From the NCBI RefSeq assembly GCF_963678635.1, contig NC_087063.1:2022073-2086072 (forward strand): a stretch of 64,000 nt of DNA, in the 5' to 3' direction. The DNA comes from Symsagittifera roscoffensis. Taxonomy: Eukaryota > Xenacoelomorpha > Acoela > Convolutidae. Positions 21,598-31,739 of the stretch are shown in pieces; within the stretch, counting starts at the first letter, position 1, and each line of letters starts with the position of its first letter. The notes beneath the pieces are model-generated. The model made no database searches. It was not told the DNA's origin and saw nothing but the letters and a program-made list of their open reading frames with translations. Made by a program: the position numbers and the translations under genes.

Positions 21598-23669
21598 ATG
21601 AAGTTAGACATTTTTTCATTTTCCGCACTCGCTCTGCTGACAAGTTTGGTGTCGGAGGTAGCGAGTCGTATCCGGAACGAGGCCCGATCGATTGTGAATG
21701 GGTATGATGCCCCCAACAGGGTGTATTATGTGAAACTGGAGATCACTCTTCAGACTGGCAGGCAAACACTTTGTGGAGGAAGTGTCATCAGTTCCCGATA
21801 TGTGTTAACTGCAGCCCATTGTATTGATGAAGCATGTCAGTATAGTTTTCATTAGTTATGCCGGCTCTTGTCTAGTACCCCCCCCCCCCCCCCCCCCCCC
21901 CAAATTGAGTTTCAGTTTTAACAAAACTTATGTTACGCGTTATCATAACGTAATGAAATTTTGCATTGTAAAACGAATTAGTTGTCATGAACAAATTTTT
22001 CTGCATATGCCTTACTTCGTAGCATCACGCATCCAGCCATAATAACATGTAAGACAATTGAAAAAATGGAAAGGTTCTTTTTCCTTCCCCCCCCCCCCCC
22101 CACCTAACATGACCTTCAATATATTAGTGTAACGAGTGGTTTTACGAGGTTGAGTATGAAGACCAAATGTGTTTGTCGTGGCCTTAGTAGTCTGTTTGTA
22201 AATTTTCATAGCAATCGGACAATGTAATCAAAAATTTTACATGTGAAAATTTGCAATGGGGGGGGGGGGGGAGGAAAAAAAGCCAATGGAAAAATTGACA
22301 TGTGGGGGTAAAATGACAAAGGGCCGATTTTCGGGCGCATGTGCATGTGCTGGTGAAACGGTAAAAAGTGCCTTAAGTTTTTTCTGATGAGTCATTTTTC
22401 TATTTTTTGGGGATCGTGAGCTCAAAAATTTAGTTACTTATTTTCTAATATTAGACTCAATGATTCTCAAAATATAGTTAGAAGTGTATCGGGATAGCAC
22501 TAAGCAAGGTTGCAAGTTTTCGTTAATATTGCACTATTTTTTCTTTGGCGTATCAATGGCTTACTTTTTGACGTGTTTTTTTCAATGTCGTTCAAAAACA
22601 CTGATTTTGATTTTTATTTTTGAATAAGTCGTGACTAAAAAAACTCGGCAGTTTTTTTAGGTTTACCGCATTTCACAACGCATAAGTGCAATGATAGTTA
22701 CCTCATTCTATGAAAAGACGCGATTTTTTTGTTTTAGATCGAGTCACAGTGCTGGTCGGAGATTTCACTGATACTTATCGAAAGCAGAAAATAACAGGCA
22801 ACCGAATGATTTTCCACAGAGAGTACGTCGTTTCAAGACTTCAGTATCACCCCCCCCCCCCCTCCTCCCCAACATCAAGTTTGATGGCATTCCGTTCGGG
22901 CTAAAAACTTTTTTAAGGTGCATTCGGTGCCAAACTTACAAAATAGGAGCGATGAGCGCTCGCCGAAAAAAATCATGTTTTCTCTCAACCCATGTTTTCA
23001 AATAGCGTCTTTATAGTGTGCGTATGGGCGAACATGAGTACCAATTTGGTCGTTCCAAAAACATGGTCGGCTCGTTTCCAATCCCTTTATTTGAAATTAA
23101 GTTTTGAGCAACGAGTTCCGCTACACAAAAAAACCATTAATGCTACTGTGTAACCGCTTTGATTTTCAATATAACAACTAAGCATTTAAAAAGTTAAAAT
23201 ATAAGTTTTTTCATACACTAAGCAATTTTTTCATTTCAGCCATAACGAAGAATTAATCACAAATGATGTCGGCCTTATTGAGCTGGGCCAGCCAATCAGA
23301 GGTCGCAGCATTCCATTGTGTACTAAATCATACAAGGATTCCGGCTACTTGATGGTAGCCACAGGCTTGGGTTTTATCGATCCAGCGAGCGAAAAGAAGC
23401 CGACAGTCCTACAGGAGACTGTTCTCGAGGAAACATACCACAACTGCGAACGTCCAACCAGCGAAGTGTGCATGAAACCGACCAGAAGTGGCAAACATAG
23501 CAGTATCTGTATGGGAGATTCAGGGGGACCATTGGTAGTGCTCAGTCGCTCTGGTGAACCGAAATGCCTGTACGGAGTGTCAAGCTACGTGCCGAATCAA
23601 TATTGCAGCGGCGAAAGCTACTTTGCCCGAGTTTCCCATTTTTATGACTGGATTGAACAAAACATGTAG
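21598..23669 (+). CDS. secreted chymotrypsin-like serine protease (family S1), right copy
   Basis: A secreted endopeptidase precursor in three exons: 21598-21835 (donor T|GTCAGT, phase 1), 22738 to about 22850 (acceptor GTTTTAG), and 23240-23669 (acceptor TCATTTCAG). The signal peptide covers roughly residues 1-19 (MKLDIFSFSALALLTSL). A short propeptide leads to IVNG, preceded by Ser rather than Arg, so activation by cleavage directly after Arg would leave an extra residue. His57 is His74 in VLTAAHC, Asp102 lies in NDVGLIEL and Ser195 in GDSGGPLV. The base of the S1 pocket (residue 189) reads Ser, chymotrypsin-like and not trypsin-like. The residues around 216 and 226 (VSSYV, ESYF) are bulky. 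AATAAA follows the stop. Problem: exon 2 runs into a poly-C tract from 22850 with no donor in the required phase 2, so this copy may be damaged, or the tract may be misassembled. Confidence 0.8.
21880..22300. repeat. protease intron 1 with homopolymer C/G tracts and dispersed repeat copy
   Basis: C runs at ~21880-21901 and ~22088-22101 and a G run at ~22259-22271 bracket a copy of the ~190 bp repeat (21902-22080) and a unique AT-rich stretch. The left duplicate has a 10-base C run and no G run at the matching place. Confidence 0.6.
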
Positions 23670-23682
23670 AAAACTGACTCAA

Positions 23683-23688
23683 AATAAA
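23683..23688 (+). promoter_or_regulatory. poly(A) signal AATAAA of the right protease gene
   Basis: Canonical hexamer 14 bases after the TAG stop (23667-23669). The left pseudogene has an A run at the corresponding place. Confidence 0.7.
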
Positions 23689-23919
23689 ACACTTAGTAAC
23701 TAATTTGGTAGGAACAAACTATTATATTTTTAAGTTGCCCCCAGCATGAGTTGTCGCGTCAATGAGGTCAAAAATTCGAAAGCCACTCACTTTGCTTGAT
23801 AGTATTTTTTATTGCGCAAAGAGTGTTTTTGGGAATCAAATGAAACTGTCAGTTGTCATAACAATCGGAAAAATGAAAATCACTAGTTTCGAGCATAGAA
23901 ACAGTGATTGTTTTCCCGG

Positions 23920-24400
23920 CTCTTTTCCATTCGCCTAACTTTGAATTTTCATTTTGAAAAACTACTTTTAATTGGTCATAATAATGCAATGAAACTTGAA
24001 CAACTAGCAACTGTTGTGAACATATTCATGTTTCATACCTTACATCGTAACATTATGCGTTCAGCCATAGTTACATGTAAATCAGCTATAAAAACAGAAA
24101 ATTCAAAGAGCAGGGGTAGAAAAGAGGCATTTTCATAAGCAAAACTTCAATTCTGAGCTTGTGTTGAAAAAACTTCACGTCAAGTAATTCATATACACTT
24201 TTTGCCTCTTTTCCCACATTTAAATTTCAATTTTAAAAACTATTTTAAGTCGCCACAATGAAATGAAATTTTACACAGTGAACACACTAAATAATGTGAA
24301 CAGATTTTCCCTTTATACATACATTACATCGTAACATCACGCATTTAGCCGTAATCGCACGTAAAACAGCTAAGAAAGATTGAAATTTTTAATGTGGGGT
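23920..24400 (+). repeat. two copies of the dispersed ~190 bp repeat (right duplicate)
   Basis: Counterparts of 18150-18640, with the same internal order (TAACTTTGAATTT, ATAATGCAATGAAACTTG, TTCATACCTTACATCGTAAC, ACATGTAAATCAGC). Confidence 0.55.
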
Positions 24401-25199
24401 TGGAAGAGGAAAATAGCTATTTTTTCATATGTTCCTACATTTGAAAGTTTTATGAGCGCTCAAGGATTAGTTTTTTTTATTGAGTGTAGTGCTTATATTT
24501 AGAGAATCTGGTTAAACTTAGTGAAATTCAAAACAGCTAGCTATATTCGATCGGCTTGTTGCGGAACCACCTGTGCAAAACTTATGTATCGACAAAAACC
24601 TTACAGATGTTTTTGTGCGGACTCCAAAGACATTTTGTATCATAATTATAGACTTGTCTCTGGATTCCATTGACATACAGGCACTAAATTATGCGACTCA
24701 AAGTGCGCTGTTTGGCCACCTACTAAAAAAATTATAGTTTTTGTTTCCTGCCATTAGCTTAACTTTTTTCAAGATTGTCTACACTCAAAATTAAACGACA
24801 AATAACCCCTTTGTTAACAACGACTCAAAGTTAACAACGACAAAAATTGAAGTTTAGTATTATTATCCCCTGTAATAAAATTTTAAGTTGGTTTTTAAGT
24901 GCATGAATTAGCTTTCACCGATCAAAAACAAAAATTCTATGATAATGGGAAATGCACCTAGATTGTTTTGCAACGTTTTTAGGTAATTGGATAAAGTTGA
25001 GAACAAGTACATTTTTGTACTCATTCATTACCAATACGTTAAAAGATTAAGTTCTCTACATTCACCTAATCAGTTTCAAATAATTTTATCTGAATTTCAA
25101 AACACTGAAATAGGGTTTTTGGTTCTTAAAACAGAAATTACCCTGTGGGAGAAAAGAAACAAAGGCTTCACTTTGATTTTTGCGACGGAAAGTTTGAGC

Positions 25200-25700
25200 T
25201 TGTTTTTAGCTCAATGGGTATGTATCATTTTAAAAAAAAATTTTCAATTCTTATACCAAAGACTTCCCTGTTTCCAGGAAAATTTAATTGCCCCAGCTTT
25301 TTAACTGCCAAATTTTGGGCACTGCATTTTAGGCTTGTTTTTCAGCAAATTTTTAGCTGTTAGGGATGTATCAATTTTTTAAAGTTTTTTTTCAAATTTT
25401 CACCAAAAATTGCTGTGTATCTTGGAAAATGTATTTGCTCAAAACTTTTAACTATCAAAGCTTACAAAAAGTTTTTTTTCGCAAAAAAACTGCTTTTTTT
25501 AGGATGTTTTCAGTAGATTTTCAGCTGTGGGGGAAAGCGCAAATTCAAAAATAACTTTTTTTTTCATTTTTCACCAAAAATTGCAGTGTTTTTGGGCAAA
25601 TTTTTTTGCTGAAGAATTTTAGCAGTCAAAGCTATCACATTTCTGTTTTTTTTTTGCATTTTAGGTTTTTTTCAGGAGTTGGATGCAACAGTTGTTTTAC
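25200..25700. repeat. degenerate ~150-190 bp tandem repeat
   Basis: Three diverged iterations of a unit containing TTTTCACCAAAAATTGC (25396, 25567; altered at 25250), followed by TTTTGCT.AAAACTTTTA and CAAAGCT words. The AT-rich open frames here are repeat translations. Confidence 0.45.
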
Positions 25701-26057
25701 ACTAAAGCTAATTTTATGGTTTTATCCTTGTAACGACACCTAACAAAACTTTGATTTCAATTCGAAATTTTGAATTTTTTTTCAGTGCTGATTCAGTGCC
25801 TTATCAATGCTAATTTATCTATGAATAATGCCGAAAATAATAGCCATGAAATAAGCCTTAACGATTGCTAAAAGTTTCATAAATTTGGTGTATGTCTGAA
25901 TTAGCCATAAATTTTTACACAAAACTGAGATATATCTAAATCAGCGATAATGTTTCCTGTCAACACAACGCGGGAGATCTTATAGCTGTACGAAAAAGAT
26001 GACGAACTAGAAATAAAAGAAAATTGAGGAATATTCGAGGGAAATTAAATATAACAC

Positions 26058-26934
26058 ATCCCGGGTTGACCAAAAATGCTTATCATACAATTCTCATAAA
26101 TGGGAAATTTCTTTTCATACAATTTCATACAATTCCCTACAAACAGAAAATTGTATGAAAACTCTTTAATAAACATAAATGGAAATTGTATAATAGGTGA
26201 CAAAGACCTTGACCACTCAAAGCACCAAAGCTTGGACGGTCTTACAATTACAATGCATAAAAAAGAACCTGATTTGTTTTCCACATGTCTTTCACAAAAG
26301 ATATACCAAAAGTAACAAACTTTTAGTTTTTGGCAAAACTTTTCAGTGATGAATATTTTAAATTTTTGATTTTTCAAACTATCAGTCATTGATCAAGGCA
26401 TTCATAAACACGCCATAAAAAAGAAATAGGGAAATTTCAGCGTTTTTGAAAAAAAATTAAAGAGAAAAGGAAAAAAAGCCAATATTATCGTATCCAGGAC
26501 TACGTTATGCACAAAAAAATTAAATTTTGCATGCAAAAATTTTTTTTTTCGAAAAATGTTTGTTTGCGTACAAAATTCGAATTGCGGTTGAAAAAAAAAA
26601 TTTTGGGGCAAATTTTCAAAAAACTGGGGCAAATTTTTTGTGTCGCTTTCAAAAAATGCCAGTCAGAAAATTTCCATATATGGAAATTGTATGGAAAGCA
26701 TTTTTTCAAAGAAAAATATTTTAAATCAGTTTTTTTTGTCACCAGTCTGTTCAATTAATCTCAAAAAGCCGCAGAAATGGTTTAATTTTTTTTCTATTGT
26801 TTTTCGAAAATGTATGAAAATTGTATGACAAGCATTTTCTCCATACACTTGATGTATGGATTTGTATGATAATGATTTTTGTTGTATGGAATTGTATGAT
26901 AAGCCTTTTCGGTGTATGGAGGTCAACCCGGGAT
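26058..26934. mobile_element. CCCGGGTTGACC-ended element, copy 1
   Basis: Terminal inverted repeats ATCCCGGGTTGACC and GGTCAACCCGGGAT are perfect over 14 bases. Subterminal regions are packed with direct and inverted TTGTATGATAAGCATTTT words. The core has GACAAAGACCTTG, ACTACGTTATGCAC and TTGCATGCAAAAA. No intact coding sequence, so it is presumably a non-autonomous DNA transposon. No target duplication was recognised. Confidence 0.75.
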
Positions 26935-27111
26935 ATTGTTTTCATTGTTTCGGCCTCATCGGTCAGGTCCAGTTGCAAGGTAGTTCAGTGTCGGGCAGCT
27001 TGTTGATTAAAAACCTTACGTTTTACACTTAAGCTAACGGTACATAACAGAATCACAGTCAAAGAGACAAACGAACTGCCATACAGTTCTGTAATTAAAA
27101 GAGAGTCACTT
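26935..27111. other. spacer, no gene recognised
   Basis: Short AT-rich interval between the transposon and the tRNA-like SINE head. Confidence 0.4.
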
Positions 27112-27560
27112 TGCATAGTGGTGAGGCGGTCACTTTGAAATCGTCATGTCGTGTATTCGATCCTATGCAATTATAGTGTGTGAGGACGATCTCTCTATCG
27201 ACCTCTAGCTTCAGGTCCACCACAGCCTGACCAGTTTCGGCTGCAATAGTGGTACCATGTGAAAGTTCTAGACGCAAGAAAAATGGTCTTGAGTCGCAAA
27301 AAAGAGCGTCGCTCAACAAAATTAAACAGTCTGGATTGTGGGGAGATAAAAAAAATGGGCTATCTTTCAACAGGACTGTTATGGCCTACCGATAGCTCCT
27401 CTGCGATTCGCAAGAACCGCATTATTGTTAAAAGCAGAAATCAAGTTCCCAAAATACGCAAGCTGAAAGCTCTAGTTTATCAATTTTAAGATGTCAATGG
27501 TCATGGGCAATGGGCAATAGTACTGCCCCCGACTATGAACACTCCGTAGCTTCATCCAAT
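27112..27560 (+). mobile_element. tRNA-derived SINE-like sequence
   Basis: TTGCATAGTGGTGAGGCGGTC resembles a pol III A box, and GTATTCGATCC about 45 bases later resembles a B box. TTGCATAG and CTATGCAA at the two ends of this ~60-base head would pair like an acceptor stem, though the T stem does not fold well. The head is followed by ~300 bp of non-coding body. Near 27500 is TGGGCAATGGGCAATAGTAC, very like the last bases of the LINE at 45451-48200 (GGGCAATGGGCAGTAATGC), which would fit a LINE-dependent tail. No flanking duplication was identified. Confidence 0.45.
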
Positions 27561-27729
27561 CATCATAGAGACTCTCATTATAGAGAAAAGCTGCCACTCC
27601 AGTTAGTTTCCAGTCCTGCATGGCTCCCTGCTCATTATCTTTCTTCTCATGATATCCAGCTCGTTCTGGTTTGCATTCATCACTGGGATGAAATCCATCA
27701 GCGCAGTGCACATTTTGATCAAATCTGTC
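27535..27729 (-). CDS. possible isolated exon, unidentified
   Basis: On the minus strand a strong acceptor (pyrimidine tract ending TCCTGTGACAG at ~27730) is followed by an open frame of about 65 residues with mixed composition and spaced cysteines (CADGFHPSDECKPERAGYH, then DWKLTGVAAFLYNESLYDDW). This looks more protein-like than the neighbouring frames. No donor, partner exon or family was recognised. It may equally be chance or repeat-derived. Confidence 0.2.
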
Positions 27730-27834
27730 ACAGGACAAAGGAAAAAATGACGATTTCTTCAGGCAACCTATTAGACTGTTGAAGAAAGAATTCCCTGCAA
27801 TCAAAAATTGCTCTGATATCACCGAGTGGGGCAC

Positions 27835-28273
27835 GCTACCTCACGTTACCATGAAGTTTCAATGTTGGAATCGAATCGTTCTCTTCTTGAAAACAAATTT
27901 TTGAGCGACATAAATATTGTAACAAAAGGGTCCAGAGAGGTACACAAAACTTCAAATTAGTTCAAGATTTTTTAGATCAGTTTCAAGTAAGATTGTTATC
28001 ATAACCCAAACTTTAATAAAAAACTGAATCAAATCAGGCGAGAGAAACTTATGAAGTTCAGAACAGTTTGAAGTTTGAATTGATATAATTATGCATCTGA
28101 TGCATCATAAAAAGTCAGGTTGAAGAGTAACAAAATACTTAGGTAAAAAAACATAGCGGTACAAGAACCGCTGTACTGTTTTTGATTAATTTTTTAAAAT
28201 AAATTCCACTGACAAATTTAGATTTTTGCTTTTAAATTTTGCATTTGTAAAATGTTTATTTTGGCTATAGCTT
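27835..28273. other. AT-rich, no gene recognised
   Basis: No coding signal or repeat recognised between the putative exon region and the next transposon. Confidence 0.4.
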
Positions 28274-29202
28274 CCCGGGTTGACCAAAACTTCTTATCAT
28301 ACAATTTCCATATATGAGAAACTTCTTGTCATACAATTTCATACAATTCCATACGTACAGAAAATTGTATGAAAACTCTATGATAAACATTTTTCCATAT
28401 ATGAAAATTGTATGATAGGTGTTTTCCCATAAACCAAAAATTTTGGTTTTTTCTTTCTAAAGTTTGTTTCTGAAAAACTGTCGTTTGTAGTTGCAACCGA
28501 ACACAAGTGACAAAGACCTTGGTTACTCAAAACACCATAGGTTGGACGGTCTTGCATTTACAATGCATAGAAAACGACCTGGTTTCGGCTGTCTTTCACA
28601 ATTGATATAACAAAAGTAACAAACTTATATTTGTTGGCAAATTTTTTTTAATGATGATTATATTAAATTTTTGAATTTCAAATTATCAGACATTGATCAA
28701 GGCGTACATTAACACCCCATACAAAAAAAGAGGAATTTTCAGCGTTTTTGAAAAAAAAAATTAAGTGAAAAGAAAATAAAAGCCAATTTTATTGTATCCA
28801 GGACTACGTTATGCACACAAAATATTAAATTTTGCATGCAAAAATTTTTTTTCGAAAAATGTTTGTTTGCGTACAAAAAACGATTCGCGGTTGAAAAAAA
28901 ATTTTGGGACAAATTTTCAAAAAACTTTGGGGCAAATTTTTTGTGTCGCCATCAAAAAAATGCCAGTCATACAATTTCCATATATGGGAATTGTATGATA
29001 AGCATTTTTTTCAAAAAACGAAAACCTCAGTTTTTTATCACCAGATTGTTTTATTAGAATCAAACAGCCACAGAAATGAGTTTATACCAGTTTTCAACCA
29101 TTTTTAGAAATTGTATGAAAATTGTTTGACAAGCATTTTCCCACACACTTGATGTATGGAATTGTATGATAAGCATTTTCGGTGTATGGAGGTCAACCCG
29201 GG
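28274..29202. mobile_element. CCCGGGTTGACC-ended element, copy 2
   Basis: Perfect 12-base terminal inverted repeats. The internal order is the same as copy 1, and the core (GACAAAGACCTTGG, GGTTGGACGGTCTTGC, ACTACGTTATGCACAC, TTGCATGCAAAAA) is somewhat better preserved. The flanks GGCTATA and TATAGCC extend the inverted symmetry beyond a 4-base mismatch. Confidence 0.75.
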
Positions 29203-30040
29203 TTAATATAGCCTTATTTAGTATAAAAAACTTAACTACGGAACCCACTTAATTTTGCGGAATCCGTAGCAACTAGCTATGAGCTTTTGTTGACGAAACA
29301 GTGACAAAACTAATGTGCCAACAAAACTCACGCTACAAATTTTTTGTGCACGAATTTCACTAATTTTTTATTTCATGGAATACACTTACATTTCATAATA
29401 ATTCCAGTGATCTTCAGGCATCCAATTGTGTGAATTTCTAGTGCTTGGTTGTGTCTTGTAATGCATGACACAAAACTTATCACAGGGAAAAGATCGATAG
29501 ATTTAAAGCACGAGGTGCTTCAATCATTCAAAACGTAAGTTAGAAGGAAAAAGTGTGTGAGCAAAATGAGCCAGACAGAGAAAAAGCACTTTACAAATAA
29601 TCAAAACAATCTTTTGTTAATACTCAGACACTTTGTTTTAACCTTCAGTATTAAATCTTTGGTGAAATTGATGTAAATTTAAAATCAGTCATTTAAAACA
29701 AATATTTATAAACTGTAAGTTCAACGTACGTTATCAATTGTAAGTTCAAAGTCAATATATAAAATTGTGAAAGCTTCAAGGTTTTTTTATACTATTTAAA
29801 AAGAACAATAGACAATGTGCCAGAATAATTTGTTGTCATATCATTTCATATGTGAGTATTTCTATTCTAAAATTTCCGTATAGTTGATACCTACAGAGTT
29901 TTTTATGAACCCACTATGATCAACCTTTTTTCTGATGATAGGCAGTCTTTCATACAGCAGTCTTTCTAGCTTTTTTCCGGAAATGAAAACAATTGTGAGC
30001 TCAGTTTAAAATTTTTTTTTTCCAAAAAAAACATTAACTC
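29203..30040. other. AT-rich, no gene recognised
   Basis: No supported coding or repeat feature between transposon copies 2 and 3. Confidence 0.4.
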
Positions 30041-30958
30041 TCCGGGTTGACCTCCATAAACACAATTGCATACACCGAAAATGCTTATCATACATCTCGA
30101 TACATCAAAAGTATGGAAAAACGCTAATTATACAATTTTGATAAATTTTCAAAAATCGTTGAAAAAAGATTCGAACTAGTTTCTGTAGCTATTTGAACCA
30201 AATAAAACAGTTTGGTGACGAAAAAAACTGTTTATTTTTTTTTGGAAAAAATGATTATCATACAATTTCCATTTAAGAAAATTGTGTGACTAGCATTTTT
30301 TTGATGGCGACAACAAAAATATTTCAAGAAATATTGAAATTGCCCTATTTTTTTTTGTAACCGCAAATCAGATTTTGTACTCAAACGAACATTTTTCATA
30401 AAAAAACTTTGAAGGAAAAATTCAATTTTTTGTCTGCATAACGTAGTACGTTTTGATTTTTTTCTCGTTTCTCAGAATAATTTTTTTCAAACAGAATGAA
30501 AACTTCTTTTTCTTTGGTATAGCATGTTTGCATGGCATGCCCAAACCAATGTCTGATAACTTGAAAATTCTAATTTAAAAAAATCATCTTTGAAAATTTT
30601 GCCAAAATTTAAAAGTTTGATACTTGAATTATTTTATTTGTGAAGAGAACTCTTACAGAATTCAGGTCGTTTCCAATAAATTGTAGATGCCAGACGTTCA
30701 GCCCTTTGGTGACTCTAGTTTTGAGTAAGCAATGGTTTTAGTCACTTGTGTTCGGTCGCGAACACATCCCAATAATTTTGGGCAATAAAAAATCAACTTT
30801 TTGGTTTATGAAAAAATGCTTTTCTTAAAATTTCCATAAAAAAAATGCTTGTCTTAGAATTTTCTCAACATTTAACGTTTCTATGGAATTGTACGAGTTT
30901 CTATGATAAGCTTCTTTCTATATGAAAATTGTATGATAAGCATTATATTGTATTATAT
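30041..30958. mobile_element. CCCGGGTTGACC-ended element, copy 3, reversed and end-damaged
   Basis: Starts with TCCGGGTTGACCTCCATAAA, the reverse complement of the right end of copies 1 and 2, so it lies in the opposite orientation. Core words appear reversed (ATAACGTAGT near 30441, CACTTGTGTTCGGT near 30740). The far end is replaced by an AT/GT microsatellite. Confidence 0.65.
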
Positions 30959-30980
30959 ATATATGTGTGTGTGTGTGTGT
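30951..30980. repeat. (TA)n(TG)n microsatellite
   Basis: A short TATATATA run followed by about ten TG dinucleotides, at the position where the terminal repeat of copy 3 is expected. Confidence 0.8.
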
Positions 30981-31739
30981 GACCTAAATTAATACTATGG
31001 GGCTTCTCTATAGAAATTGACATCTATTTAGTATCTGACATTAGGAGAAAACAATTTCTAGATACATTTAAAATCAATTTAAAGCCCAACCATGTTTTAT
31101 TTAGAAATTGTTGTTCATACTTTTGAAGCTTTCAGGGTTAGCTGTTTTTTTTGGGGAGATCAACTCGGATTATAGTTCATAAAATTACTGCTGCTTTCGT
31201 TTTTAATATTTTTATTGGAATCAAATATATCTGTTAACATTTGCATTTCTCTCTCAAAATTTGGCTATTAGAGCTTAAGAAATTGCACTAGAAATGATCC
31301 AGATCCTTTGAATGAGGTTTTTTAATATCAAACTGAAAACTGAAAAATTTTAAAGTTGATGAGCAAGTTTAATTAGTTTTTTTCCGGGAAAAAAAATCTT
31401 TGAAACGAATCTGCACAAGAGCTTTTTGTGACGATCGCAGATTTTTTTGCTGCTATTTTTTTTGCTGCTATTTAACCTTAACCTCATTTTCGTGTGAAAC
31501 AAAGTTAATGAGAGTGAAAACATCTTTTAACCTGACTATTTTATTTTTTACAAATACAAAAATGTAAAGTAGTCTTGATTTTGCTGTTGGCATTTACTTT
31601 GGTACAAAACTATCATCGTATTTCAAATCATTCAATTGACAACAATCCTATTAAAGTGGAAGATAGAATCAAAACTTATTTGATTTTAGTTGAAGTTAAT
31701 AACTAAAAACAATTCGTATGCAATGATCAAGAAATGATT

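Larger units (their letters stand above)
20050..25192. repeat. segmental duplication, right copy
   Basis: Collinear with 15000-19425: BEL/Pao tail, three-exon protease, paired dispersed repeats, then the GATCGGCTTGTTGCGGAACC region (24548 versus 18778). It is longer than the left copy because it retains ~210 bp around the gene start and has extra sequence near 22040-22280 and 22851-23210, next to C/G homopolymer tracts. Confidence 0.7.

Noticed and set aside
27112-27172. A functional tRNA gene
   Set aside because: An acceptor-like stem and box-like words exist, but the D and T arms do not fold properly; a SINE head fits better.
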